Origin: JAJDXO01 sp965213765
Lineage (GTDB): Bacteria; Pseudomonadota; Alphaproteobacteria; Rhodospirillales; UBA2165
Direction: 5' to 3'
Assembly (NCBI GenBank): GCA_965213765.1
Contig: OZ243926.1
Span: forward strand, 2,170,001-2,234,000
DNA length: 64,000 nucleotides
The position numbers and the translations under genes are program-made. Shown piece by piece: positions 17,266 to 26,820 of this stretch. Below the pieces are notes generated by a model that saw only the letters and a list, made by a program, of their open reading frames with translations, had not been told where the DNA came from and did no database searches. How positions within the stretch are numbered: position 1 is the stretch's first letter; the number at the start of each line of letters is the position of its first letter.

Positions 17266-20022
17266 ATGCCCGATGAAACCTCCTCAACGCCGCTGAATCT
17301 GCCGCTCGCGCCGGTTCTGGTCGCAAACCACGCCGGTGCCGCGTGGCTCACCCCCGATGGCGAAATCGAAACGCTGTCGAGCCGGGACGCGGCGGCGAAC
17401 GCGTTTAAGACCATGCCGATCGTGTGCCATGCCAAGGCGACATCAGCCCATTTGGGCAGCGAACCCTTCCCCGCCCTCGATGTCCTGGAATTGCTGGCCT
17501 TCGTGCATCCGGCGAAGTTCTGGACCCCGACCCCCCTGGGCATTGCGCGATTTCTCGGCCTGCCGGAGCCGGCAGGTTTGGAAGACCAAGCCGTGACCCT
17601 CATCCAAGCAGTCGAACACCTGCACCGCGGATTGTCCGGCGCCTCCGCCGATGCTGAAGGCATAGCCTGGTCCATGGACCGGGCCGGCTGGCCGTGGGCA
17701 GCCTCGGTGTTGGCGGCGCTCGGCGGCGAGAACAGCGATACCAAACACCGGGCGGCAAACCCGGCCGATGCCTTCCGGGCCTGGCGGGACCTGCCCGAAT
17801 GGTCCGAGCACGCGCCGCAGCCGCAGCCCGGCCATCTTCCGGTGAGCCCGGATGAAGCCGAAGCACAGTTGACCACGGCGCTTGGCACCGAGGCAGAGGC
17901 ACGTCCCCAACAGGTCCTGTTCACCCGTGAGGTCACCCGCGCGTTCGACCCCATCGACGAAGCGGCCCACCCCCGGACGGTGCTCGCCCAGGCAGGCACC
18001 GGGGTCGGCAAGACGCAGGGCTATCTGGCGCCGGCCAGTCTCTGGGCGGACAGGAACGATGGGACCGTGTGGGTCAGCACCTATACCCGGAATCTGCAGC
18101 GCCAGCTGGATGGCGAACTCGACCGCGTCTATCCGAACCCGACGGAGAAACCGCTGCGTGCGGTGATCCGGAAAGGCCGGGAGAACTACTTGTGCCTGCT
18201 GAACTTCGAAGAAGCCGTCGGCCGACTGTCGGCCAACACCGGGTCCGCCATCGGCATGGGTCTGTTGGCGAGATGGATCGGCGCGACCCGTGACGGCGAC
18301 ATGATCGGTGGGGATTTCCCGTCCTGGCTACCTGATCTCCTTGGCTTTCCCATCGCCATGGGGCTCACCGACCGGCGCGGCGAGTGCATCTATTCCGCCT
18401 GCTCACATTTCTCCAAATGCTTCATCGAACGGACCGTGCGCCGCGCCCGCCGGGCCAAAATCGTCGTCGCCAACCATGCGCTGGTGATGGTCCATGCCGC
18501 CCTCGGCGGCGGCGATGAGGCCTACCGGCCGACCCGGTACGTCTTCGACGAGGGACACCACATATTCGATGCCGCCGATTCAGCGTTTTCGGCGCATCTG
18601 AGTGGTGGAGAAACCGCCGAGCTCCGGCGCTGGTTTCTGGGCGCCGAGGGCCGCCGAGGATCCCGCTCCCGCGGCCTGAAGGCCCGGATCGAGGATTTGG
18701 TCGGCGAGGACGAAGCCGCTGTCGCGGCCCTCGGGGAACTGCTTCAAGCGGCACGGACCCTGCCGGGCCCCGGCTGGATGACCCGGCTGACCGAGGGCAA
18801 TCCGGTCGGGCCGGCGGAGAGCTTTCTCCGGCTGGTCCGCCAGCAGGTCTACGCCCGCGACAAGAATGCGGATAATCCCTACGACCTGGAGACCGATGCC
18901 GTACCGCCCGTCGACGGCTTGGTCGGCGCGGCCCTCGAACTGCTCGACGCACTCAAGGAAATCGAGCGCCCGGCCCGGGTGCTGATCGGCAATTTGGCAC
19001 GGCAGCTCGACGACGAGGCCGATGATCTCGACACCGCAACCCGGCAGCGGGTCGAGGCGGTCGCCCGGTCCCTGGAGCGCCGCAGCGTCCTTCAGGTCGG
19101 CGCATGGCGCGAAATGCTGACCTCGCTCGGCCAGGAAATCCCCGAAGGCTTCGTCGACTGGATGAGCGTCGAGCGGTTTAGCGGCCGCGATTTCGACATC
19201 GGCCTTCACCGCAACTGGGTGGATCCCACCGTGCCGTTCGCCGAAACGGTGATCGCGCCGTCGGACGGCACGTTGATTACTTCGGCCACGCTGCGGGACG
19301 GGCACGGTGACGACGCCAAGGCCTGGGCGCGGGCGCGACTGCGCACCGGGCTCGACAAGGTGGGCGACGAGACCCTCACCCTGGATGTCGCCTCGCCGTT
19401 CGACTACCCCTCCCAGACCCGGGTCTTCGTCATCTCGGATGTGGATAAGAACGACACCAACCAGGTCGCGGCCGCATACCGGGAGCTCATTCTCGCCGCC
19501 GGGGGCGGCGTACTCGGTCTTTTTACGTCCATCGCCCGGCTGCGGAACGTTCACGCCCGCCTGATCGAAGCGTCCGAGCTCAACGATGTCACCATGCTGG
19601 CGCAGCACGTGGACCCGCTTGATATCGGCACGCTCATCGACATATTCCGCGCCGACGAGGACTCGTGCCTGCTCGGGACGGACGCGGCGCGGGACGGGAT
19701 CGATGTGCCCGGCCGGTCGCTCCGGATGGTGATCTACGACCGGGTTCCATGGCCGCGGCCGACGATCCTCCACCGGGAGCGCAAGAAAGCCTTCGGCGGC
19801 AGCCGGTACGACGATTCCATCACCCGCCTGCGCCTGAAACAGGCCTATGGCCGACTAATCCGACAGGCGGCGGATCACGGCGTGCTGGTGATGTTGGACC
19901 GGGCCATGCCGTCGCGGCTGCTCGACGCCTTTCCCGTCGGTGTCGACGTGCGGCGGGTGGGATTGGCGCAAGCGATCAGTGTTACCGCAGAATTCTTGGA
20001 CCAGACCGGCGGAGACGGCTAG
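17266..20022 (+). CDS. DinG/Rad3-like ATP-dependent DNA helicase with Fe-S cysteines
   Basis: 918-residue superfamily 2 helicase of the XPD/DinG group. Walker A AGTGVGKT near residue 243; Walker B DEGHH near residue 427; four cysteines between them (one in ENYLCLLN, three in ECIYSACSHFSKCF) fit the Fe-S cluster of this group; the C-terminal motif VI region reads KQAYGRLIRQ. The N-terminal ~230 residues have no motif I recognise. I start at ATG 17266; open frame upstream overlaps lysS. A -10-like TATAGT at 17251 sits so close that the mRNA may be leaderless. The stop TAG comes from the palindrome at 20019. Confidence 0.88.
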   Translation: MPDETSSTPLNLPLAPVLVANHAGAAWLTPDGEIETLSSRDAAANAFKTMPIVCHAKATSAHLGSEPFPALDVLELLAFVHPAKFWTPTPLGIARFLGLPEPAGLEDQAVTLIQAVEHLHRGLSGASADAEGIAWSMDRAGWPWAASVLAALGGENSDTKHRAANPADAFRAWRDLPEWSEHAPQPQPGHLPVSPDEAEAQLTTALGTEAEARPQQVLFTREVTRAFDPIDEAAHPRTVLAQAGTGVGKTQGYLAPASLWADRNDGTVWVSTYTRNLQRQLDGELDRVYPNPTEKPLRAVIRKGRENYLCLLNFEEAVGRLSANTGSAIGMGLLARWIGATRDGDMIGGDFPSWLPDLLGFPIAMGLTDRRGECIYSACSHFSKCFIERTVRRARRAKIVVANHALVMVHAALGGGDEAYRPTRYVFDEGHHIFDAADSAFSAHLSGGETAELRRWFLGAEGRRGSRSRGLKARIEDLVGEDEAAVAALGELLQAARTLPGPGWMTRLTEGNPVGPAESFLRLVRQQVYARDKNADNPYDLETDAVPPVDGLVGAALELLDALKEIERPARVLIGNLARQLDDEADDLDTATRQRVEAVARSLERRSVLQVGAWREMLTSLGQEIPEGFVDWMSVERFSGRDFDIGLHRNWVDPTVPFAETVIAPSDGTLITSATLRDGHGDDAKAWARARLRTGLDKVGDETLTLDVASPFDYPSQTRVFVISDVDKNDTNQVAAAYRELILAAGGGVLGLFTSIARLRNVHARLIEASELNDVTMLAQHVDPLDIGTLIDIFRADEDSCLLGTDAARDGIDVPGRSLRMVIYDRVPWPRPTILHRERKKAFGGSRYDDSITRLRLKQAYGRLIRQAADHGVLVMLDRAMPSRLLDAFPVGVDVRRVGLAQAISVTAEFLDQTGGDG

Positions 20023-20069
20023 AGCAGTTTCCGGCCAAATTGGTTCAATTTGGCCCGAAACTGCTCTAG
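20019..20069. repeat. 51-bp palindrome (REP-type), shared stop codons and likely bidirectional terminator
   Basis: 24-bp arms (CTAGAGCAGTTTCCGGCC... against ...GGCCCGAAACTGCTCTAG) differ at one position and are separated by GTT. The left CTAG contains the helicase stop TAG at 20020-20022. The right CTAG (20066-20069) was duplicated by the IS insertion; its other copy at 21605-21608 gives the stop of the opposing membrane-protein gene. Before the insertion this palindrome alone separated two convergent genes and ended both. The same arms bound the 4873-5141 element. Confidence 0.9.
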
Positions 20070-20107
20070 CAGGCTGCTGAAAAACTCCTGGCAATTGAGC
20101 ATTTGCC

Positions 20108-21265
20108 GTGATTCCTTCGTTTTGTAAAACGGAGGGGGATCGGATGCGCGGTGGGGACCAAACGAGCGGCAGCCTTTTCAGCTACGTCGACCTTGAGAAC
20201 CGGGTTCCGGCGAAGCATCCGCTGCGGCTGATCCGGGTGATCGTGAACGAGGTTCTGACGTCGCTTTCGGCGGAGTTCGCAGCGGCCTACTCGCACACGG
20301 GCCGCCCGTCGATCCCGCCGGAGCGATTGGTGCGGGCGTTGCTGCTGCAGGCGCTCTATTCGATCCGTTCCGAGCGCCAGTTGATGGAGCATCTGGACTT
20401 CAACCTGCTGTTCCGCTGGTTTGTCGGCCTGGGCATCGACGATGCGGTTTGGGACGCGAGCACGTTCTGCAAGAATCGCGACCGTTTCCTGGACATGGAC
20501 CTGTCGGCGCGGGTTCTGCGCGGGATCATCGAGCACAAGCGGGTACGGCATCTGCTGAACCGGGAGCATTTCTCGGTCGACGGTACGCTGATCGAGGCCT
20601 GGGCGTCGATGAAGTCGTTCCGACCGAAGGATGATGACAGTGGCGACGACGCGGGTTCTGGTCGCAACGGAGAGCGGGATTTCCGGGGCGAGAAGCGGTG
20701 CAACGAGACCCATGAGAGCGGCACCGATCCGGAGGCGCGGCTGTACCGCAAGGGCAACGGGCGGGAAAGCAGGCTGTGTTACATGGGCCACGCGCTGATG
20801 GAGAACCGCCACGGCCTTGTGGTCGGCGGCGTCGTGAGCCTGGCCACCGGCACGGCGGAACGCGAGGCGGCGCTGGACATGATCGATCGGCACCGTCCGG
20901 TGGGCCCCAAGGGCGGCCGGCGGCGAATCACCGTGGGCGGCGACAAGGGGTTCGACGTCGCCGAACATGTCAGTAAATTGCGCCAGCGCCAGGTCACGCC
21001 GCACATCGCGGTGCAGGGCTACGCGAGCAAGACCGGCAAGCGGCGCAAGACCCTGATCGACGGGCGCACCACGCGGCACCCGGGCTATGCCGTCAGCCAG
21101 CGTATCCGCAAGCGGATCGAGGAAATCTTCGGCTGGGTCAAGGTCCAAGGCGGTCAGGACAAGACCAAGTTTCGCGGCCGGCGACGGGTCGAGGCCTCGT
21201 TCACCCTGGCGCTCGCCGCGTGCAACCTGATGCGATTGCCCAGGCTGCTGGAGGCGCCGCCGTGA
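20108..21265 (+). CDS. IS5-family transposase (DDE)
   Basis: 385-residue transposase: N-terminal DUF772-type DNA-binding part (RPSIPPERLVRALLLQALYS), then the DDE catalytic domain with FSVDGTLIEAWASMKSFRP (first D), VGGDKGFD (second D) and the C-terminal RIRKRIEEIFGWVK (E). All three acids are present, so it may be active. The first likely methionine in context is near 20144 (MRGGDQTSGSLFSYVDLENR); the frame is open from 20108. Its stop overlaps the start of the passenger gene. Confidence 0.9.
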   Translation: MIPSFCKTEGDRMRGGDQTSGSLFSYVDLENRVPAKHPLRLIRVIVNEVLTSLSAEFAAAYSHTGRPSIPPERLVRALLLQALYSIRSERQLMEHLDFNLLFRWFVGLGIDDAVWDASTFCKNRDRFLDMDLSARVLRGIIEHKRVRHLLNREHFSVDGTLIEAWASMKSFRPKDDDSGDDAGSGRNGERDFRGEKRCNETHESGTDPEARLYRKGNGRESRLCYMGHALMENRHGLVVGGVVSLATGTAEREAALDMIDRHRPVGPKGGRRRITVGGDKGFDVAEHVSKLRQRQVTPHIAVQGYASKTGKRRKTLIDGRTTRHPGYAVSQRIRKRIEEIFGWVKVQGGQDKTKFRGRRRVEASFTLALAACNLMRLPRLLEAPP

Positions 21266-21588
21266 GCGGCGGCGTGGCCTGCGCGGCGACCGGCAAATGG
21301 CGCATCGTCGAGGCTGACCTGTGGGACCGCGATTACCTCGACCTCGTGGAGCCCGCCCATATCACCTTCGATGGCCACGGCCACGGAGAATTCGCATTCG
21401 GTTGCGTCAACGGCGGCCTCGATTGCCAATACGCCCCGAGGACGATTTTCTTCACCTGGCAAGGGTTCGATGAAATGGACGAGGCCAGCGGCGACGGCTC
21501 CGCCGATCTCGAAGATGACGGAACTCTCGAAATCGAAATCCGCTTCCACCTCGGGGACGAGGCTATTCTAAAAGCTCGGAAATGGTGA
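21262..21588 (+). CDS. Small passenger protein inside the IS5-type element
   Basis: 108 residues starting with GTG at 21262; GTGA overlaps the transposase stop by 4 nt, so translation is probably coupled. It reads GKWRIVEADLWDRDYLDLVE, then a beta-rich acidic domain ending in IEIRFHLGDEAILKARKW. From memory, similar short acidic proteins occur as free-standing genes in many bacteria without known function; not a recognised transposition factor. It lies fully between the IS ends. Confidence 0.7.
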   Translation: MSGGVACAATGKWRIVEADLWDRDYLDLVEPAHITFDGHGHGEFAFGCVNGGLDCQYAPRTIFFTWQGFDEMDEASGDGSADLEDDGTLEIEIRFHLGDEAILKARKW

Positions 21589-21604
21589 CTTTTTCAGCAG
21601 CCTG

Positions 21605-23446
21605 CTAGAACCTGTGCCCCGGCGGATAAGGCCACTCAGCGTCAATCCTCCAATCCGTCCCCCTGCGGGCAAGCAGGTACGACCGGTCGCCGGCCAGCTC
21701 GAGATCGAAGAAGCGCCGTACCGCGTCGGTTACCGAATGCAGGACAATGTGGGTTATCTGCGGCCGGCTCAGTGACCGGGTCAACGTATCTTCGGAAATC
21801 CTGTGAAAAGCTGCGAGATAGCCAACAGACTGTCGGGCAGGCCAGAGGCTAAAACGGGTAATGACATGCGATTCCCCTGAACCGCGCGGGTCCAAGACAA
21901 AGTAGTGCCCGCCGTCAGGAATGGTGTCCGCCAACGCCGCGGCGACTGCCCGGAAATGCGGTTTCGGCGGCTCGAGATCGAACCTGATCTTTTGTACCAG
22001 CACAACAGGTAAGACAAGGATCAGAACTATGGACAATCGTTTCAGCCATAGACCAAAGACCGGTGCCGGATTCAATCGGTGCCAGAGAATGGAAACGGCC
22101 ATCGATAGAAAGACCAGCCCGATCAGACCCATATGGGTGTTGTACCGCCAATAAGATGCTGCTCGCAGCGCGTCCGACTGCCCAAAGGATGCGACATAGG
22201 CAAACAACAGAAACACATTGAAACCCAGGAAGACACCACTCGCGATTACGGCGAAGCGGTCCAGCTCGGTGCGACAACGAATGATGCCCCGAATGCCAAA
22301 ACCAAGGACGATCAGCATCAGAGCGAAAAAGACGCCCTTCTTCAACGCGACAATCGCCATGCGGGCAAGGATGTCGGGAATAAGGCTAATGAACCAGGTT
22401 TCGACCGGCCGGATTGTCAGCTCAGCACCGGGCAGTCCCGCCGCGACGTGGATGCGCCAGGAACCATAGACGATCACCGCCGGTACCGCCGCCGCCACGA
22501 GAACCATCACCGCATGAGGGAAAGCAATCTTCCTGTCTCGCCCTGAAATGAGCAACCATGCCAGCACGAAAATTGCAAAAAAGATGATGTTTGTGGCCCG
22601 GGTGTTTACCAGGACGATGAGCACCAGTGCCCACTGCCATACCAGCGTACCATCGGCCCGTTCCTGGTCGGCGAGTTGATTTAGCAGCATCCATGCAAGC
22701 ACACCGGCAACACCAACGGATACCATGGTCGACGTCTCTGAATATGAAGTCAGGACGAGCTTCTGCACAAAGGTCGGATTGAGGACGGTAACAGCCAGCG
22801 CCGCGAGGGCGAGGGCGGGCCAACCGGATGCAGCTCCGGAAATTCCCGGTACCGTGCGCCGGACGACGTCCAAAATCACCACGCCGAAGCTGAGAAGCAT
22901 CATCAGGTTGAGCAGGGGTCCGACATTTTCGATCGCCGGCCCGGCAAGCATAGCACCGAGGAAGATTAGTAACGGCCATCCATACGGATAGGCGGGGAAG
23001 CTAGCTCCGGTCTCCGCGGCATCGATTCCCGGAAATCCATCATGAAACAACAGGAATTTGGCGCTTGGCAGCCAATGAGAAAACTCATCCCATTGCGACG
23101 CGCCCATCGCGGATACCAGGAAAAGCAACGGCAGAGCAAGCGCCACCAGCATTGCCGGCACCCGTAGCGAAGCAATCCCCTCGCGCCGAAGCACGACGAC
23201 GGAACAGCCGACAGCCAATGCCGCCAGAATGGCCGCCAGGAGGGTGAAAGAGATTCCCGTCCAGACCCCAAACAGCGTGAAGACCGCATTTACCACGCCC
23301 CACCCGAATACCGGCGCGGCGGCCGACAGTCCGCGCGGCGCAACAACGCGTCCGATGGCGGCCAGGCCGAGCCAAACCAAAGATGCCGAAATCAACCCCG
23401 CCAATTGGGGCAGGCCGCCATAGAAGTAGGAGAGGAACTGGAACAT
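21605..23446 (-). CDS. Polytopic membrane protein, possibly a GT-C-type glycosyltransferase
   Basis: About 613 residues with roughly a dozen membrane helices and a soluble C-terminal tail of about 130 residues. An early loop reads GASQWDEFSHWLPSAKFLLF; an acidic DE pair after the first helices is typical of lipid-linked sugar (GT-C) transferases, which is the only hint of function. I start at ATG 23446 (MFQFLSYFYGG). The stop TAG is the CTAG duplicated by the IS; the coding sequence is otherwise intact, so the insertion removed only its native downstream palindrome. No sugar-pathway neighbours. Confidence 0.6.
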   Translation of the reverse strand: MFQFLSYFYGGLPQLAGLISASLVWLGLAAIGRVVAPRGLSAAAPVFGWGVVNAVFTLFGVWTGISFTLLAAILAALAVGCSVVVLRREGIASLRVPAMLVALALPLLFLVSAMGASQWDEFSHWLPSAKFLLFHDGFPGIDAAETGASFPAYPYGWPLLIFLGAMLAGPAIENVGPLLNLMMLLSFGVVILDVVRRTVPGISGAASGWPALALAALAVTVLNPTFVQKLVLTSYSETSTMVSVGVAGVLAWMLLNQLADQERADGTLVWQWALVLIVLVNTRATNIIFFAIFVLAWLLISGRDRKIAFPHAVMVLVAAAVPAVIVYGSWRIHVAAGLPGAELTIRPVETWFISLIPDILARMAIVALKKGVFFALMLIVLGFGIRGIIRCRTELDRFAVIASGVFLGFNVFLLFAYVASFGQSDALRAASYWRYNTHMGLIGLVFLSMAVSILWHRLNPAPVFGLWLKRLSIVLILVLPVVLVQKIRFDLEPPKPHFRAVAAALADTIPDGGHYFVLDPRGSGESHVITRFSLWPARQSVGYLAAFHRISEDTLTRSLSRPQITHIVLHSVTDAVRRFFDLELAGDRSYLLARRGTDWRIDAEWPYPPGHRF

Positions 23447-23503
23447 GGCGCCTTGTAGCAAGCCCGGATTCCTTCGCCAATCAAATCTCCGTGGCGACGG
23501 CGC

Positions 23504-23535
23504 AAAAAAAGGGCCGCATCCGAAAGATGCGGCCC
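23504..23535 (-). terminator. Rho-independent terminator of groESL
   Basis: Perfect 10-bp stem (GATGCGGCCC against GGGCCGCATC) with a 5-nt loop, followed on the minus strand by seven T. It starts 23 nt after the groL stop. Confidence 0.92.
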
Positions 23536-23557
23536 CTCTTCGTAACGGTCAGGCGGC

Positions 23558-25198
<1,641 letters not shown>

Positions 25199-25229
25199 TA
25201 TTCATGATCTCCTTGAAACAGATTGGCGC

Positions 25230-25544
25230 TTAAGCGGCCTTCTTGGCCTTGGCCTTGGTGGTCAGGATGCCGAGAACGTCGCTCTCACGCATGATGAGCA
25301 GTTCCTCGCCATCGATGTTCACTTCAGTCCCGCCATACTTCGAGAACAGGACCCGGTCACCCACCTTCACATCCAGGGGCGTGATCTTGCCGTCTTCGGC
25401 CTTGGCGCCGGAACCGGCGGCCACGATCTCACCCTCGGAGGGCTTCTCCTTTGCGGTATCGGGAATGATGATCCCCCCCGCGGTTTTTTCGTCTTCTTCG
25501 AGACGCCGGACCAAAATCCGGTCATGCAATGGCTGAAAGCCCAT
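25230..25544 (-). CDS. groS: Co-chaperonin GroES (10 kDa)
   Basis: 104-residue lid of the GroEL cavity. Shows FQPLHDRILVRRLEEDEKTAGGI (start of the roof and mobile-loop region) and VGDRVLFSKYGGTEV. The family is usually about 95 residues; the extra residues are a lysine/alanine-rich C-terminus (LTTKAKAKKAA). First gene of the groSL operon, 36 nt downstream of the CIRCE element. Confidence 0.97.
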   Translation of the reverse strand: MGFQPLHDRILVRRLEEDEKTAGGIIIPDTAKEKPSEGEIVAAGSGAKAEDGKITPLDVKVGDRVLFSKYGGTEVNIDGEELLIMRESDVLGILTTKAKAKKAA

Positions 25545-25580
25545 TGTATTCCTCCATATTTCACTGAAATCCAGGCCGAA

Positions 25581-25607
25581 TTAGCACTCTCGACCTCGGA
25601 CTGCCAA
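25581..25607 (-). promoter_or_regulatory. CIRCE operator (HrcA binding site) of groESL
   Basis: TTAGCACTC, nine bases, then GACTGCCAA: a match to the CIRCE consensus TTAGCACTC-N9-GAGTGCTAA with a perfect left arm and two differences in the right. It lies just downstream of the promoter -10 and 36 nt before groS, the standard place for HrcA repression of chaperonin genes. Confidence 0.85.
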
Positions 25608-25609
25608 GG

Positions 25610-25637
25610 AATTTAGTCCAATGTTTTCAATCGTCAA
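25610..25637 (-). promoter_or_regulatory. Sigma-70-type promoter of groESL
   Basis: On the minus strand TTGACG (25632-25637) is separated by 16 bp from TAAATT (25610-25615). The CIRCE begins directly after it. Pattern match supported by position. Confidence 0.7.
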
Positions 25638-25690
25638 GGCCCTGTCGGTATTTTTTTTTCGAGCGCTTTGCCGGCCCGTGACGCAGATTG

Positions 25691-25717
25691 GCAGCACTCT
25701 CCCGGGATCGGTGCCAA
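25691..25717. promoter_or_regulatory. Degenerate second CIRCE-like inverted repeat
   Basis: GCAGCACTC-N9-CGGTGCCAA has the CIRCE spacing with five differences from consensus over 18 positions. It lies about 55 bp upstream of the groESL promoter and about 85 bp before usg. May be a weak second HrcA site or chance. Confidence 0.3.
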
Positions 25718-25802
25718 CCCTCTGATTTAAAACATTTTTTGTTGATTCGGATCGCCGAACAGCCCCACACTTTCGCCGTGGCGTACTTGTGACGGAGAAA
25801 AC

Positions 25803-26072
25803 ATGAGACATCGCGATTTCGAGAAACAATTGTACGGCTACCGCCTAACCACCGCCGAAATCTTTTACCACCTGCCGGACCATCCGGAGCTGCTGCAGAC
25901 ATTCATCTGGCAGACCATGGACCTGGCGCCCAATTTCCCGGCCATCCGCAAATTCCTCAAATACTGGCAAGAAAGCCTGGACGGCAAACTCCACTCAGTG
26001 AAGATCGCCTCCAGGGAACTGATCAAACCGGCTGAATACAAGATCATCGACAGTTCAATGTATTTGCATTGA
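25803..26072 (+). CDS. usg: Usg family protein
   Basis: 89-residue protein typical of alphaproteobacteria: LTTAEIFYHLPDHPELLQTF, WQTMDLAPNFPAIRKFLKYW and DGKLHSV are the family's conserved parts. Function unknown; the name comes from a gene upstream of trpF, but no trp gene is near here. Starts at ATG 25803 with GGAG upstream, divergent from groESL across about 260 nt. Confidence 0.85.
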   Translation: MRHRDFEKQLYGYRLTTAEIFYHLPDHPELLQTFIWQTMDLAPNFPAIRKFLKYWQESLDGKLHSVKIASRELIKPAEYKIIDSSMYLH

Positions 26073-26098
26073 GGGGGCACGGCCGGAGCCCGCACCAA

Positions 26099-26818
26099 CT
26101 ACGCCGCCGGTTTATCTTCGACCTGGGTCTCATCGGCCTCGACCGCTTCGTCGACGGCGCGGTCGAAGGTGTGGCCGTGCCGGAACCGCCGGAAGAGATA
26201 AATCCCGAGCCCGGCGGAAACAAAGAACAACACGACGCTGCCGGAAATCCGCAGCGCCGGATCGAGATTGATGCCGCTGCCCAGGAGCGCGAACACCACC
26301 ATCTGCGGGATGTAGCCGATGGCCGAGCCGGTCAGGAACAAAGGAAACTTGGCACTCGACACACCGGCGGCCAGATTGGTCAGGAAATTGCTGCCGGCGG
26401 GCAGCAGCCGGATCAGCAGGGTCATGGAAAATGTGTGTTCGAGAAAGAAGGCGTCGGCCTTCCGGATGCGCGCGGGCAGGTGTCGGGACACCCAATCCCG
26501 GGCCACCCAGCGGGCGAACATGAAGGTCAGCGCACAGCCCAACGCGGCGCCCGCGACCGCGAGCAGCGTCCCTTCGACCAGGCCGAAGGCGTAGCCGCCC
26601 AGGAACGCCACCAACTGCCGGGGGAACGCAAAGGCCGTCGCCAGACCGGCGGCGAGGACGAACAGCGCCTCGCCGGTGAGGCCTTGATCCCGGACCCACT
26701 TGTCGATCAGCTCGGCGCCGGATTCCTGATCGATGCCGAGAACCCGCAAGCCCATGCCCAGCAGCACCAGGGCGACAATGACGGCGAGGCCGCGGATGAC
26801 GAATTTGGGGTTCAGCAT
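26099..26818 (-). CDS. TVP38/TMEM64 (DedA-like, VTT domain) membrane protein
   Basis: 239 residues with five to six membrane helices. The core reads AFPRQLVAFLGGYAFGLVEG, then a G-rich helix and LIRLLPAGSNFLTNLAAGVS, the paired re-entrant segments of VTT-domain proteins, which are linked to lipid scrambling or membrane transport. Arg-rich C-terminal tail. ATG 26818 is chosen because the open extension upstream lies in the glycosyltransferase gene, whose stop is 2 nt upstream; the two are probably co-expressed. Confidence 0.85.
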   Translation of the reverse strand: MLNPKFVIRGLAVIVALVLLGMGLRVLGIDQESGAELIDKWVRDQGLTGEALFVLAAGLATAFAFPRQLVAFLGGYAFGLVEGTLLAVAGAALGCALTFMFARWVARDWVSRHLPARIRKADAFFLEHTFSMTLLIRLLPAGSNFLTNLAAGVSSAKFPLFLTGSAIGYIPQMVVFALLGSGINLDPALRISGSVVLFFVSAGLGIYLFRRFRHGHTFDRAVDEAVEADETQVEDKPAA

Positions 26819-26820
26819 GC

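Larger units (their letters stand above)
20070..21604 (+). mobile_element. IS5-family insertion sequence (1535 bp) with CTAG target duplication
   Basis: Terminal inverted repeats begin CAGGCTGCTGAAAAA at the left (20070) and the same, inverted, at the right (to 21604), matching over about 17 of 18 bases. Both ends are flanked by CTAG (20066-20069 and 21605-21608), which fits the YTAR target of the IS5 group. It contains a transposase and a second small gene. The insertion lies exactly at the end CTAG of the 51-bp palindrome. The element looks intact. Confidence 0.9.

Noticed and set aside
20070..21604. Composite transposon or integron around the membrane-protein gene
   Set aside because: The IS has its own perfect target duplication and no second copy lies nearby; the adjacent gene is native.
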